The notes: generated by a model not told the origin, from the sequence alone. Counted from the first letter of the stretch, positions 1 to 6,343 are shown. The stretch: DNA of 11,974 nucleotides from Sphingomonas sp. (GCA_019747165.1 JAIERC010000466.1:1-11974); one strand, 5' to 3'. Program-made: numbers and translations.

Positions 1-49
1 CGATATCGGCCGCTGTCACGAAGATTTTCATGGCCTGCAGCCGGTCCAT
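1..49 (-). CDS. LysR-family transcriptional regulator, N-terminal fragment cut by the window edge
   Basis: Only the first 16 codons are visible. On the minus strand the frame from the ATG at 49 reads M-D-R-L-Q-A-M-K-I-F-V-T-A-A-D-I, the typical opening of a LysR-type regulator, where the first helix of the winged helix-turn-helix begins. A GAGG Shine-Dalgarno stretch lies about five bases upstream of the ATG. An alternative ATG four bases upstream is in another frame and is not preferred. The gene is divergent from the DUF1348 gene starting at 145, the usual arrangement of a LysR regulator and its target. The remaining ~280 residues, including the effector domain, lie outside the window, so the ligand cannot be judged. 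Confidence 0.7.
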   Translation of the reverse strand, partial: MDRLQAMKIFVTAADI

Positions 50-144
50 TCATTCCTCTTTCGGCAATAATATCTTGCGAATTGTCGGCATTCTATCGTG
101 TTGCTGAACGGATTACTACGCTGCCATCGCTTTGGAGAAATGCC
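50..144. promoter_or_regulatory. Divergent control region between the LysR-type gene and the DUF1348 gene
   Basis: These 95 bases separate two divergent start codons and must hold both promoters and probably the LysR-type operator. The stretch is AT-richer than its surroundings, for example around 66-85. I could not pick a confident T-N11-A box or -35/-10 pair. The call rests on gene arrangement. Confidence 0.4.
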
Positions 145-609
145 ATGTCTCGTCCGCCCCTGCCGCCCTTCACCACCCAAACCGCCGCGCAAAAGGCGCG
201 CCTTGCCGAAGATGCCTGGAACAGCCGCGATCCCGCGCGCGTCGCGCTTGCCTATAGCGAAGATAGCCGCTGGCGGACGCGATCCGATTTCTTCACCGGT
301 CGCGACGCCATCATCGATTTCCTGACGCGCAAATGGGCCGTCGAGTTCGATTACCGCCTGGTCAAGGAAGTCTGGGCGTTTACCGATAACCGGATCGCGG
401 TGCGCTTCGTTTATGAATGGCATGATGCCTCTGCCCAGTGGTGGCGCAGCCATGGCAATGAACAATGGGCATTTGATGCAACCGGGCTGATGGTAAGGCG
501 CGAAGCATCGGTCAACGATGTCGCGATTGCAGAAGCAGACCGGCTGTTCCGCTGGCCGCTCGGCCCGCGCCCGGCGGATCATCCCGGGCTCAACGAGATG
601 GGGCTCTGA
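145..609 (+). CDS. DUF1348 family protein (NTF2/SnoaL-like fold)
   Basis: The 154-residue product matches the DUF1348 family of small NTF2-like proteins. It begins M-S-R-P-P-L-P-P-F and continues with the family pattern of an A-E-D-A-W-N-S-R-D-P block, a D-S-x-W-R-T-R-S-D-F-F-x-G-R block, then a W-H-D-A-S-x-Q-W-W-R-S-H-G-N-E-W-like run near residues 93-110. It ends in the family-typical H-P-G-L motif. The start at 145 is chosen because a GGAGA ribosome-binding site lies at 134-138 and family members begin at this point. An in-frame ATG at 82 would add 21 residues that do not resemble the family. The biochemical role of DUF1348 is not established. The fold usually forms a small-molecule pocket, so a binding or enzymatic role is possible. 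Its divergent LysR-type neighbour is the likely regulator. No export signal is seen, so it is probably cytoplasmic. Confidence 0.85.
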   Translation: MSRPPLPPFTTQTAAQKARLAEDAWNSRDPARVALAYSEDSRWRTRSDFFTGRDAIIDFLTRKWAVEFDYRLVKEVWAFTDNRIAVRFVYEWHDASAQWWRSHGNEQWAFDATGLMVRREASVNDVAIAEADRLFRWPLGPRPADHPGLNEMGL

Positions 610-1247
610 TCACATTCGGCGCCGCAATGTCCTGTTGCCGGCGTGGTTTGTCGAAAACAGGGTGGTGCCCTATGCACCACCCAAAAGGGCACTCAGAGCA
701 TTGGGAAATTTTGCCCCCCCCTGAGACGAGCGGACCGCCATAGTCGCAGGCTAAAATGGGGGACAGGATTTGGCCGCTGTAAAACTGGCTTTCGACTGCC
801 ATCTGGCACGATCGTACCACCGCGATAACGACGAACTCGCAGACCAATATCCCGATAGCAGGTTTCGCATAACCGGCGCGCAGCACCGGCTTTTCGCTCA
901 ACCTAAGCCCGTGCTTTGGCCCATTATGGGGTGATACCAGCTTGCATACAGAAGACCCACAGCCGGCCATTAAGCCCGCTCACCCCAGTTCCCAGTTCCG
1001 GATGCTCGTTTATGTTCACCAGTCGGTGCTCCAAGCGGTCGCGCCCAAGGCTCGGAGTGTCAGGAAAATGGTTCGGACCCGTCATTCACAGACCCGACGC
1101 CGAGGACAGCTTCCGGCACCAGCGGATGTTAGAGGGACAGTTTGCGTCCTGCCTTGAAGCGAGCAAGTTTGTACCCGAGAATTGTCTGGACACTTTTACG
1201 GTGGAGCAGATCAAGGGAACCGCGCAACGTGTCACCTAATTTGTAAA
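610..1247. other. 638-bp stretch without a convincing gene
   Basis: Apart from the hairpin at 660-682 I recognise no gene here. Open frames exist on both strands, the longest being 590-970 minus and 916-1239 plus. Their translations show no known domain, hydrophobic pattern or good ribosome-binding site. A run of eight C bases lies near 714-721, followed by blocks that look like repetitive intergenic sequence. Since the next gene (1248-1680) is a deletion pseudogene, this may be decayed DNA. I could not identify an insertion-sequence end. Confidence 0.4.
660..682. terminator. Strong 9-bp hairpin downstream of the DUF1348 gene, possible terminator
   Basis: Bases 660-668 and 674-682 are perfect reverse complements around a five-base loop, and the stem is GC-rich. 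It starts about 50 bases after the DUF1348 stop codon, where a transcription terminator would be expected. There is no clean U-tract on either side, so it may instead be an RNA-stabilising hairpin or part of a decayed mobile element. Confidence 0.35.
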
Positions 1248-1680
1248 CTATGCACCCGGGCGAACGTCGTGCTTAAGCACGGGCAACAGATTGGCCTCGA
1301 ACCAGGGGTTATGTTTCATCCATCCTGCACTGCGCCATGACGGGTGTGGCAATGGGAAATAGCTGGGCAACTGGGCCTGCAAGCCCGCAGCGCGTTCGGT
1401 AAGCGATTGCCCTTTTATAAGCGGCAGATAGCGCGTCTGGGCATCGCTGCCGACGAGCAAGGTCAGGCCACGGACCGGCAATGCGGCGATCACCCGGTCA
1501 TGCCAAGTTGGCGCGCATTCGGGTTTCATGGAGAGGCGTCCCCGGCGCCTGACCGATAATGACAATCGAGGCGGTTGCACTGAACTGGACAATCGGGGGC
1601 GGCCCAGCGGCCAACTGCGCCGCGCAAAGTTTGCACGCGCGAATTTCGGCCAGAAGCGCCGGCGCCGGCTCGATCGCCAT
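1248..1680 (-). pseudogene. Uracil-DNA glycosylase family protein, broken by an internal out-of-frame deletion
   Basis: Two frames carry the two ends of one uracil-DNA glycosylase-family protein. From the ATG at 1680, the N-terminal part shows the R-A-C-x-L-C-A-A segment with a Cys pair and the active-site motif I-I-G-Q-A-P-G-T with the following H-E-T. The frame then runs to a stop at 1498. The C-terminal part continues in another frame from about 1530: P-E-C-A-P-x-W-H-D, L-T-L-L-V-G, and the family motif P-L-P-H-P-S-W-R near the end, stopping at 1248. What intact homologues carry between these (roughly 50 residues with the I-P-W-N-D-P-S-G-D-R-L and M-G-F-C-x-P-G segments) is absent. The protein therefore cannot fold normally or excise uracil. 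An AAGGGA ribosome-binding site precedes the start, only nine bases after the cytochrome c stop, so the gene was translated as the last of the operon before it broke. Confidence 0.82.
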
Positions 1681-1689
1681 GTCCCTTCG

Positions 1690-2115
1690 CTATTTGGCTT
1701 TTTTCACGGGGGCGGACGACGCGTTGGCGACCAGATACGCAATAATGTCGGCCCTTTGGCCAGCGTCGGGCACCGTCAGAAACATTTTTGAGCCTGGTGC
1801 GACTTTTTGCGGCCCCTGCAACCACTTGTCCAGCAACGCTGCGGTCCAAACACCGGGCAGCTTCTTGATCGCAGTAGAATAGGGATAGCCCGGTGCTGTC
1901 GCAATACGCCGCCCGACGATGCCGCGATGCGCAGGGCCAATCCGGTTGGCGTCAAGCGAATGGCACCCGCCGCATTTCGCCTGATAGAGCGCCTGCCCAT
2001 TGGCAGCATCGACCGCTGCGCGCGCCGGCGCGGGGTGAACACCCAACGTCAGCCCGATCCCGGCCAGAACCGCGCCAATGGCGGTCCTGGCCTTGTTTTG
2101 CTTCGGCTTGGTCAT
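1690..2115 (-). CDS. Exported monohaem class I cytochrome c
   Basis: A 141-residue soluble cytochrome c of the mitochondrial/c2-like type. A basic N-terminus and hydrophobic core with an A-R-A-A-type cleavage site form a signal peptide over about the first 34 residues. The haem-binding site is C48-G-G-C51-H52, followed by the conserved I-G-P at 59-61. The distal ligand is probably M111 in the G-S-K-M-F motif. It would carry electrons in the periplasm, a natural partner for the two P460 haem proteins encoded upstream. The start at 2115 is chosen because TGAGATG links it to the stop of the ferritin-like gene, implying translational coupling. The longer in-frame extension to 2259 lies wholly inside that gene. 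The lysine-rich C-terminus (K-K-A-K) is unremarkable. Confidence 0.88.
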   Translation of the reverse strand: MTKPKQNKARTAIGAVLAGIGLTLGVHPAPARAAVDAANGQALYQAKCGGCHSLDANRIGPAHRGIVGRRIATAPGYPYSTAIKKLPGVWTAALLDKWLQGPQKVAPGSKMFLTVPDAGQRADIIAYLVANASSAPVKKAK

Positions 2116-2116
2116 C

Positions 2117-2710
2117 TCAGCCAAACAGATACGCAGCTTTAGGGATGGTCCCGCCCGCCGCATTGTTGAGGATCGCCCAATGGACCGCCTCGTCAGTGCC
2201 CAGCTGTGCGAACAAATGGGCGAGCTGATGGTCCTGTATCGCGGCAATCTGGCCAACATAGGCGTTGGTCGCCCCCTGCTCCAGGCCGGCCGCGAACTTC
2301 ACCACATCGCCTTCGGTTTTGAGCGATGCAATGTTCAGTTCCTTGATATATTCGGCATCGGTTTTCGGTTCGACTGGCTTGCCACCGGCCGATGCAATCA
2401 GCTTGGCGAGCGAATCGCGGTGCCCCTGATGGTGACCAAGGAACACCAGCGCCACGTCAAGCACACCCTTGCTCAACAGCCCGCTGCCGCCAGCGATCCG
2501 GTACGCGGCAATGCCTTCATGTTCGAGCGCAAGCGCGCCCTGCATAACGCTGACGTCGGAACTCGCAGAAGCAGATTTCTTGCCCGCTTTTCCCGCCCCG
2601 GCGATCAGCGGCGTGGCGATGCTTGCCATGCCGATACCCGCCGCAGCGACTCCGGCGGATCGGAACAAGGCGCGGCGGGTTTGCGGATTGATGTCGATGA
2701 AATCGGTCAT
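2117..2710 (-). CDS. Tat-exported ferritin-like domain protein
   Basis: A 197-residue protein with a ferritin-like four-helix domain (PF13668/DUF4439-like). Residues 11-35 (T-R-R-A-L-F-R-S-A-G followed by an Ala/Gly-rich hydrophobic run) look like a twin-arginine signal, so the protein would fold in the cytoplasm before export. Candidate metal ligands appear in order along the helices: E63, E65, H93/H94/H97, E144, and E174-x-x-H177, which fits a di-metal carboxylate site. A perfect AGGAGG lies just upstream of the ATG. It is followed by the cytochrome c gene with almost no gap and preceded by the P460 genes across 226 bases. Proteins of this type are poorly characterised; iron binding, peroxide handling or stress protection are possible. 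Only the fold and localisation are well supported. Confidence 0.85.
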   Translation of the reverse strand: MTDFIDINPQTRRALFRSAGVAAAGIGMASIATPLIAGAGKAGKKSASASSDVSVMQGALALEHEGIAAYRIAGGSGLLSKGVLDVALVFLGHHQGHRDSLAKLIASAGGKPVEPKTDAEYIKELNIASLKTEGDVVKFAAGLEQGATNAYVGQIAAIQDHQLAHLFAQLGTDEAVHWAILNNAAGGTIPKAAYLFG

Positions 2711-2936
2711 GATGTCCTCCTGTTTTCTGGTCGTGCGTTCAGCCGACGATCTTCAGCGCCGCCGGTCTTCGTGCTTCGTCGGGCGAGATACCGATGCCCT
2801 TGATGCGACATATCCTTGCGCAGCCGCCGGTCTCCGCTCAATCCAGGCTGGCCAAGTTGGGGCGCCAGGCATCATGGTCGGGACGGTCAGCGTCGTTTTT
2901 CACCACGCCACGATGACCAGCAGGGGCCACCGCGCG
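2711..2936. promoter_or_regulatory. Gap between the second P460 gene and the ferritin-like gene, possible internal promoter
   Basis: These 226 bases separate two minus-strand genes of the same block. The gap is long for a simple operon junction and could hold a promoter for the ferritin-like, cytochrome c and glycosylase genes. I see no rho-independent terminator with a U-tract and no clear -35/-10 pair. Confidence 0.25.
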
Positions 2937-3512
2937 CTATTTTTTCAAAACCGGATAGCCTTCGACATAAGTCCAGTCAGTTTCCTTGGCGGGAAGGTGG
3001 CAGGTCAGGCAGTCGGTCTTGTAGTCAGTTGATGTCGTCTTGGTTGGCTTGCCTGCATCGAACCATGCCCAGCCCCAACCGTCGCCCCACAGCTTATTGC
3101 CGGCATGGCTGTTCTTGCTGTCCTTGACCATGACGAACCAGCCCATGAGCGAGTCGGCGCGGCTGACGACTCCCGTCGTCATAGGTCCGGTCTTGGCCGC
3201 GAATACCTCTTTGACCAGCGTCGTGCCGTCAGGGAAATGGCCAGTGGCACGGTGCGCGGCGGCAGCACCGGGAGAAGCATAGACGATGTGAAGCTGCTGC
3301 GATCCAGCTGTTGCCTCCGCCGCGACCGCCCAAGTGCCGAGATATTGGTAGCTGTCGCGATAGTTGGCCGGCACGCGAAGGTCGCCTTTCGCATTCGCGC
3401 CGACATCAGCCACGATCGCCGTCGACGCGGGGACACAAGCCGACAGGGACAGGCCAAGGATCGGCCCGCTGAGGCCGATCAAAGCCCAGCGAAGTTGTCG
3501 AACGCCGGTCAA
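2937..3512 (-). CDS. Cytochrome P460-family lipoprotein, second copy
   Basis: A 191-residue haem protein of the cytochrome P460 family (PF16694-like). It has an N-terminal lipoprotein signal with lipobox L-S-A-C26 and a haem c site C168-L-T-C-H172. The family's C-terminal signature D-W-T-Y-V-E-G-Y-P-V-L follows, with the mid-domain V-K-D-S-K motif upstream. Lysine K101 in the F-P-D-G-T-T-L-V-K-E segment aligns with the lysine that cross-links the haem in P460 proteins. The proposed start is a TTG at 3512 overlapping the stop of the upstream P460 gene. It places the signal peptide exactly at the N-terminus, whereas the in-frame ATG at 3584 would add 24 residues lying inside the upstream gene. 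The copy is clearly diverged from its neighbour, so it is an old duplication or a separate subfamily. Hydroxylamine or nitric oxide chemistry is inferred from family knowledge only. Confidence 0.85.
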   Translation of the reverse strand: MTGVRQLRWALIGLSGPILGLSLSACVPASTAIVADVGANAKGDLRVPANYRDSYQYLGTWAVAAEATAGSQQLHIVYASPGAAAAHRATGHFPDGTTLVKEVFAAKTGPMTTGVVSRADSLMGWFVMVKDSKNSHAGNKLWGDGWGWAWFDAGKPTKTTSTDYKTDCLTCHLPAKETDWTYVEGYPVLKK

Positions 3513-4126
3513 AAGTCGAGCCGCGGATAGAATTGCGTCCAGACCATATCCTTTTTGGCATTGGCGGTATGGCAATCGGCGCAATCGGCGGCGGCCTTCA
3601 GCTTGCCTGTCGCTGCCTTGGGCTCGCTATGGTTGAAGTTGAAATAGCCCCAGCCATTGGTTGCAGCAAAGCGCTTGCTATCCTTGACCGAGACGTCGGC
3701 GCCGTTGAGCGAGCCAGGGAAATAGCCGCGGCCTGAAGGCTCATCGCGTGATCCATCCGGATGCTGTTGCGGCAGGGTCAGCTGCAGCTCCTTGAACAGG
3801 ATCGTGCCCTCGGGGAAAATGCCCGTTTTCTTGTAGATATCGTAGGATACCGGCTCGATATAGACGTTATGGAATTCTGGGAAATTGGCCTTGCCGCCAT
3901 TGAGCGCGTTGGGCGTCAACGGCGAGCCGACATACACCCATTTCTCGAAATTCTTGGGCAACACCAGATCGCCCGAGGGGGTGAATTCGGGCAAATAGCG
4001 GACGGCGGGCGAGATCGAGGCCGAGGCTGTCTCGATCACCGAACTGGTCGTTGCATTTTCTGGCTTGGAACAGCCCGCAAGCACGATCGCCGCTGTTAAA
4101 AGGGCGATGAATGACGTCTTGCGCAT
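3509..4126 (-). CDS. Cytochrome P460-family lipoprotein, first copy
   Basis: A 205-residue protein closely following the classical cytochrome P460 pattern. Residues 1-19 are a lipoprotein signal with lipobox L-A-G-C19. The domain shows L-V-L-P-K-N-F-E-K-W near 54-63, N-V-Y-I-E-P near 87-92, F-P-E-G-T-x3-K112-E, V-K-D-S-K-R-F near 147-153, and the haem c site C182-A-D-C185-H186 followed by A-N-A-K-K-D-M-V-W-T-Q-F-Y-P. K112 is the candidate haem cross-linking lysine. P460 of Nitrosomonas oxidises hydroxylamine, and related proteins bind nitric oxide. Which reaction applies here cannot be told from sequence. A GGGAGAG ribosome-binding site precedes the ATG. The stop overlaps the start of the second P460 gene, so the two are translationally coupled. 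Confidence 0.9.
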   Translation of the reverse strand: MRKTSFIALLTAAIVLAGCSKPENATTSSVIETASASISPAVRYLPEFTPSGDLVLPKNFEKWVYVGSPLTPNALNGGKANFPEFHNVYIEPVSYDIYKKTGIFPEGTILFKELQLTLPQQHPDGSRDEPSGRGYFPGSLNGADVSVKDSKRFAATNGWGYFNFNHSEPKAATGKLKAAADCADCHTANAKKDMVWTQFYPRLDF

Positions 4127-4191
4127 CTTGTTCTCTCCCGGCGTCTACTGGTGACAGTGCGCCGCGCGAACCATCCGCCTGATCGACGCAT

Positions 4192-4205
4192 TGAACAACA
4201 GTTCA
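4192..4205. promoter_or_regulatory. Inverted repeat upstream of the P460 operon, candidate operator
   Basis: TGAAC and GTTCA form a perfect 5-bp inverted repeat with a four-base spacer. It lies 66-79 bases upstream of the first P460 start, inside the 139-bp gap that must hold any promoter private to the P460 genes. The half-sites resemble neither a canonical FNR box nor the alphaproteobacterial LexA direct repeat, so the binding protein is unknown. Confidence 0.3.
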
Positions 4206-4265
4206 GCGGGCATATGGGGCGATGGGCATCACTTTCGGAACGATCGGCAAAATGCTCTGGTGGCG

Positions 4266-5195
4266 TTATTCCCTGAGGTCAGCGCGCATTTTTCGGGGTG
4301 ACGTGCCGAACCGCTCGACAAAGGCGCGGGAAAAGGCAGCCGGGCTCGCATAACCACTGGCAATCGCGATTTCCCCGATAGTCTTGCGAGTCGTGGTCAG
4401 CAACGCAACGCCCTTTTGCAGGCGCCACTCGGCGAGATAGCCGATCGGGGCCATGCCGATTAGATCGTGGAACAGAATTGCAAAGCGCGTGCGCGACATG
4501 CCAACTTCGCGCGCCAGCATGCCGACCGTCCATCGCTTCGCGGGGTCACGGTGCATCAGCGCGATGGCCCGCCCGATCCGATCATCGGAAAATCCTTCGA
4601 TCATTGCCTTCAACCGTGGGGCCTCGTCGCCGGCCGATCGGATCGCCTCGATGAACAGCACTTCGGACAGGCGGGTGACGACCGCGATCGAGCCCGGATG
4701 ACCATTAAAGACATGTGTGACCAACATTTTGAGGACTTCGTCGAACCAGGGGCGACGACAGCGGGTGGCACCGGCGATATGGATAAAGGGCGGCAGCGCG
4801 CGGAGCAGCGGATGATCGGCACCGGACCCGAAGGTCAAGTGCCCACACACTAGCTGGGTCGCCGCATGCGGATCGCCCGAGCCGATCGACAGCAACGATG
4901 CGCCCCGATAGCCGACCGCTTCGAGCACAGTCTCAAGAGGCGGCGCAGCATCGGTGGGCTGATCGGCGAGAATATGGCTGGCACCATTGGGAATAAGGAT
5001 GAAATCGCCCGTCTCGAGCATCAGCGGCTCCTGGCCTTCCACATGGCACCAGCACCGGCCGCGCACGACATGATGAAAGCGCGCGGCCCGGGCAAATGGC
5101 GGCACCGTGGTTGCCCAGGGGGCCGAAAAGTCAGTGCGGAAATAGAAATTCCCCTGCAACTGGATCGTTTCGAAAATATCGTTGAGGACGTCCAT
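4266..5195 (-). CDS. AraC-family transcriptional regulator with cupin-type sensor domain
   Basis: A 309-residue regulator. The N-terminal ~190 residues fit the AraC cupin domain (PF12852-like), with a beta-rich stretch containing C-W-C-H-V-E-G and a following G-D-F-I-L-I-P-N-G-A-S-H motif near residues 62-80. The C-terminal ~100 residues are an AraC/XylS double helix-turn-helix. Its first HTH is W-T-V-G-M-L-A-R-E-V-G-M-S-R-T-R-F. The second carries the family signature I-A-x-x-S-G-Y-x-S-P-A-A-F-S-R-A-F followed by F-G-T-S-P-R. A GGGGGA ribosome-binding site stands before the ATG at 5195. It is the first gene of the same-strand block leading into the P460, ferritin-like and cytochrome c genes, 139 bases upstream of the first P460 gene, and is the obvious candidate to control them. 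The effector is unknown; members of this group often sense small organic or redox-active molecules. Confidence 0.9.
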   Translation of the reverse strand: MDVLNDIFETIQLQGNFYFRTDFSAPWATTVPPFARAARFHHVVRGRCWCHVEGQEPLMLETGDFILIPNGASHILADQPTDAAPPLETVLEAVGYRGASLLSIGSGDPHAATQLVCGHLTFGSGADHPLLRALPPFIHIAGATRCRRPWFDEVLKMLVTHVFNGHPGSIAVVTRLSEVLFIEAIRSAGDEAPRLKAMIEGFSDDRIGRAIALMHRDPAKRWTVGMLAREVGMSRTRFAILFHDLIGMAPIGYLAEWRLQKGVALLTTTRKTIGEIAIASGYASPAAFSRAFVERFGTSPRKMRADLRE

Positions 5196-5386
5196 TGATT
5201 TTCCCCCAGCTCAGCGATCGCCAGATGCTGATAGCGATACCGCAGACACAATGGCGCGATCGCGTGACGCCTATCGGCCTTTGCGATCGTCTCGTCCAGA
5301 TTGCCCGAAGGCCCTGCTGGATTGTGGCAAGCGGCCCTCAATCATGACGCGGACCGGTGACATTCCAGAACTCCATGACCGACGGG
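5196..5386. promoter_or_regulatory. Upstream region of the AraC gene with three GCGATCG copies
   Basis: The palindrome GCGATCGC occurs at 5214-5221 and 5256-5263, and GCGATCGT at 5283-5290, all within 95 bases upstream of the AraC start. The copy at 5256-5263 extends to a 10-bp palindrome at 5255-5264. They could be operator half-sites, but this octamer is frequent in some GC-rich genomes, so significance is unproven. No other feature was recognised. Confidence 0.25.
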
Positions 5387-6013
5387 CTAGTCGATGGCCA
5401 ACGGCGCACGCCTCACGTCGCGTGGGGGCAGGCCCGTGATCCGTGCGAAGCCCCGCGAAAAGGCGACGGCGGTGTCGATCATGCCGAGATAGCGCTGGAT
5501 GCTGGCATCCACCTGTTCCATCCGACGGCGGATCGTCACGGGTGTGAAGTTCTTGACGCGCGCGTTCACGCCCCGAAAGCGGCTGCCGTCGACCGCGGCC
5601 GTGCCACCCGCAATGAGCCCGAGGTTGCGGCACAGCGAAACGAACCGGCGACACGCCGCCTGGATCGCAAGCCCATGATCTCGACGGAAGTCGGCCACCG
5701 TCTTGAAGTCGGGCGCGAGCTTGCCCGTCAGCCACATCCGCTCGACGTTGCGGTCCGCTTCGCGTTTGGGCCGTCGGCTCGACTGCACCTGGTTCAGATA
5801 GCGATAAGTATAGAGCTTGAGCAGCATCGCCGGATGGTAGCCCGGCCGTCCGGTCGCCGCTGCATCCGCAAAACCCAGCGCCGCCATATCCAGTTCATCG
5901 ACGAACACATCGACGATCGGTACCGGACTGTCCTCCGCCACATAAACGTCCACGCAATCAGGTGGAAAAGGCTGCTGCCGCCGATCGCAACCCTCGATGA
6001 AACGCCCCACCAT
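5387..6013 (-). pseudogene. Truncated IS1182-family transposase fused in frame to the tail of an AraC-type regulator
   Basis: The 208-codon frame is a chimera. Residues 1 to about 182 match the N-terminal half of IS1182-family DDE transposases: M-V-G-R-F-I-E-G at the start, G-R-P-G-Y-H-P-A-M-L-L-K-L-Y, the W-L-T-G-K-L-A-P-D-F-K-T-V-A-D-F-R block, and A-A-V-D-G-S-R-F, where D142 is the probable first catalytic aspartate. Intact members run to roughly 450-500 residues, so the other catalytic acidic residues are missing and transposition is impossible. The last 26 residues (V-A-F-S-R-G-F-A-R-I-T-G-L-P-P-R-D-V-R-R onward) instead look like the C-terminal end of an AraC/XylS DNA-binding domain. 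The switch falls near 5470. A GGGAGG ribosome-binding site precedes the ATG at 6013. I infer a deletion joining an inserted element to a regulator gene. The AraC-tail assignment is less certain than the transposase assignment. Confidence 0.8.
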
Positions 6014-6070
6014 CGGCCTCCCAAATCAGGGCCCAATCATAGCATATCAAGGCGTTTTCACACAGCCTCG
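5471..6070 (-). mobile_element. IS1182-family insertion sequence remnant, 5' part only
   Basis: The element's surviving part runs from about 6070, where the minus strand reads GAGGCTGTGTGAAAACGC, similar to insertion-sequence ends of this type as I remember them, through the transposase start to the junction near 5470. No matching right inverted repeat or target duplication is seen next to the junction, as expected if the 3' half was lost by deletion. The outer boundary is approximate. Confidence 0.6.
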
Positions 6071-6343
6071 GCGGAAAAGCGAGCATCGGCCGGGTAGCAA
6101 TAGGTTAGGGCAGCGCCACGCCCAGCCTGCTTCGGCAAGTCGAATTTATCGGCAGAAATTGCAGGCAAAGTTGGCCGTTGCCTTGTTGCCAAAGGGCTCG
6201 CCCGGATCACGCGCCCGATAGAACCGGTTCAACCGCGATCGATATGACCAGCACGGCACCGGTGCTGATTATCTCCCATGCTTCTATGCGCTGCCCTAGA
6301 CGTGCAACAATCGATAAAGGCAACCAGAGCGGAAACCATCGCT
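6071..6343. other. Gene-free gap between the IS remnant and the hydrolase stop
   Basis: I find no credible gene in this stretch. On the minus strand a frame ending near 6207 encodes a hydrophobic peptide (W-F-P-L-W-L-P-L-S-I-V and later A-V-L-V-I-S-I-A-V) with no start codon of its own. It may be the tail of a lost membrane protein or chance. No terminator with a U-tract was seen after the hydrolase. Confidence 0.3.

Noticed and set aside
28..582. 184-codon open frame on the minus strand antisense to the DUF1348 gene
   Set aside because: It lies opposite a well-supported DUF1348 gene and its translation shows no domain, and its stop end overlaps the LysR start.
590..970. 126-codon minus-strand frame in the gene-free block
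   Set aside because: It has no ribosome-binding site, no recognisable domain, and composition typical of translated non-coding DNA.
916..1239. 107-codon plus-strand frame
   Set aside because: No family resemblance was seen and there is no convincing start signal; kept only as part of the unexplained block.
2078..2803. 241-codon plus-strand frame opposite the ferritin-like gene
   Set aside because: It is a shadow of the ferritin-like gene, which has a Tat signal, ferritin ligands and a perfect ribosome-binding site.
2753..2875. 40-codon minus-strand frame in the gap before the ferritin-like gene
   Set aside because: No clear ribosome-binding site, no hydrophobic or motif content; most likely chance.
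4192..4205. Reading the inverted repeat as a Gram-positive-type SOS box (GAAC-N4-GTTC)
   Set aside because: Alphaproteobacterial LexA uses a GTTC-N7-GTTC direct repeat, and the downstream genes are not SOS genes.
5357..6097. 246-codon plus-strand frame opposite the transposase remnant
   Set aside because: It is antisense to a clear IS1182 transposase sequence and shows no domain.
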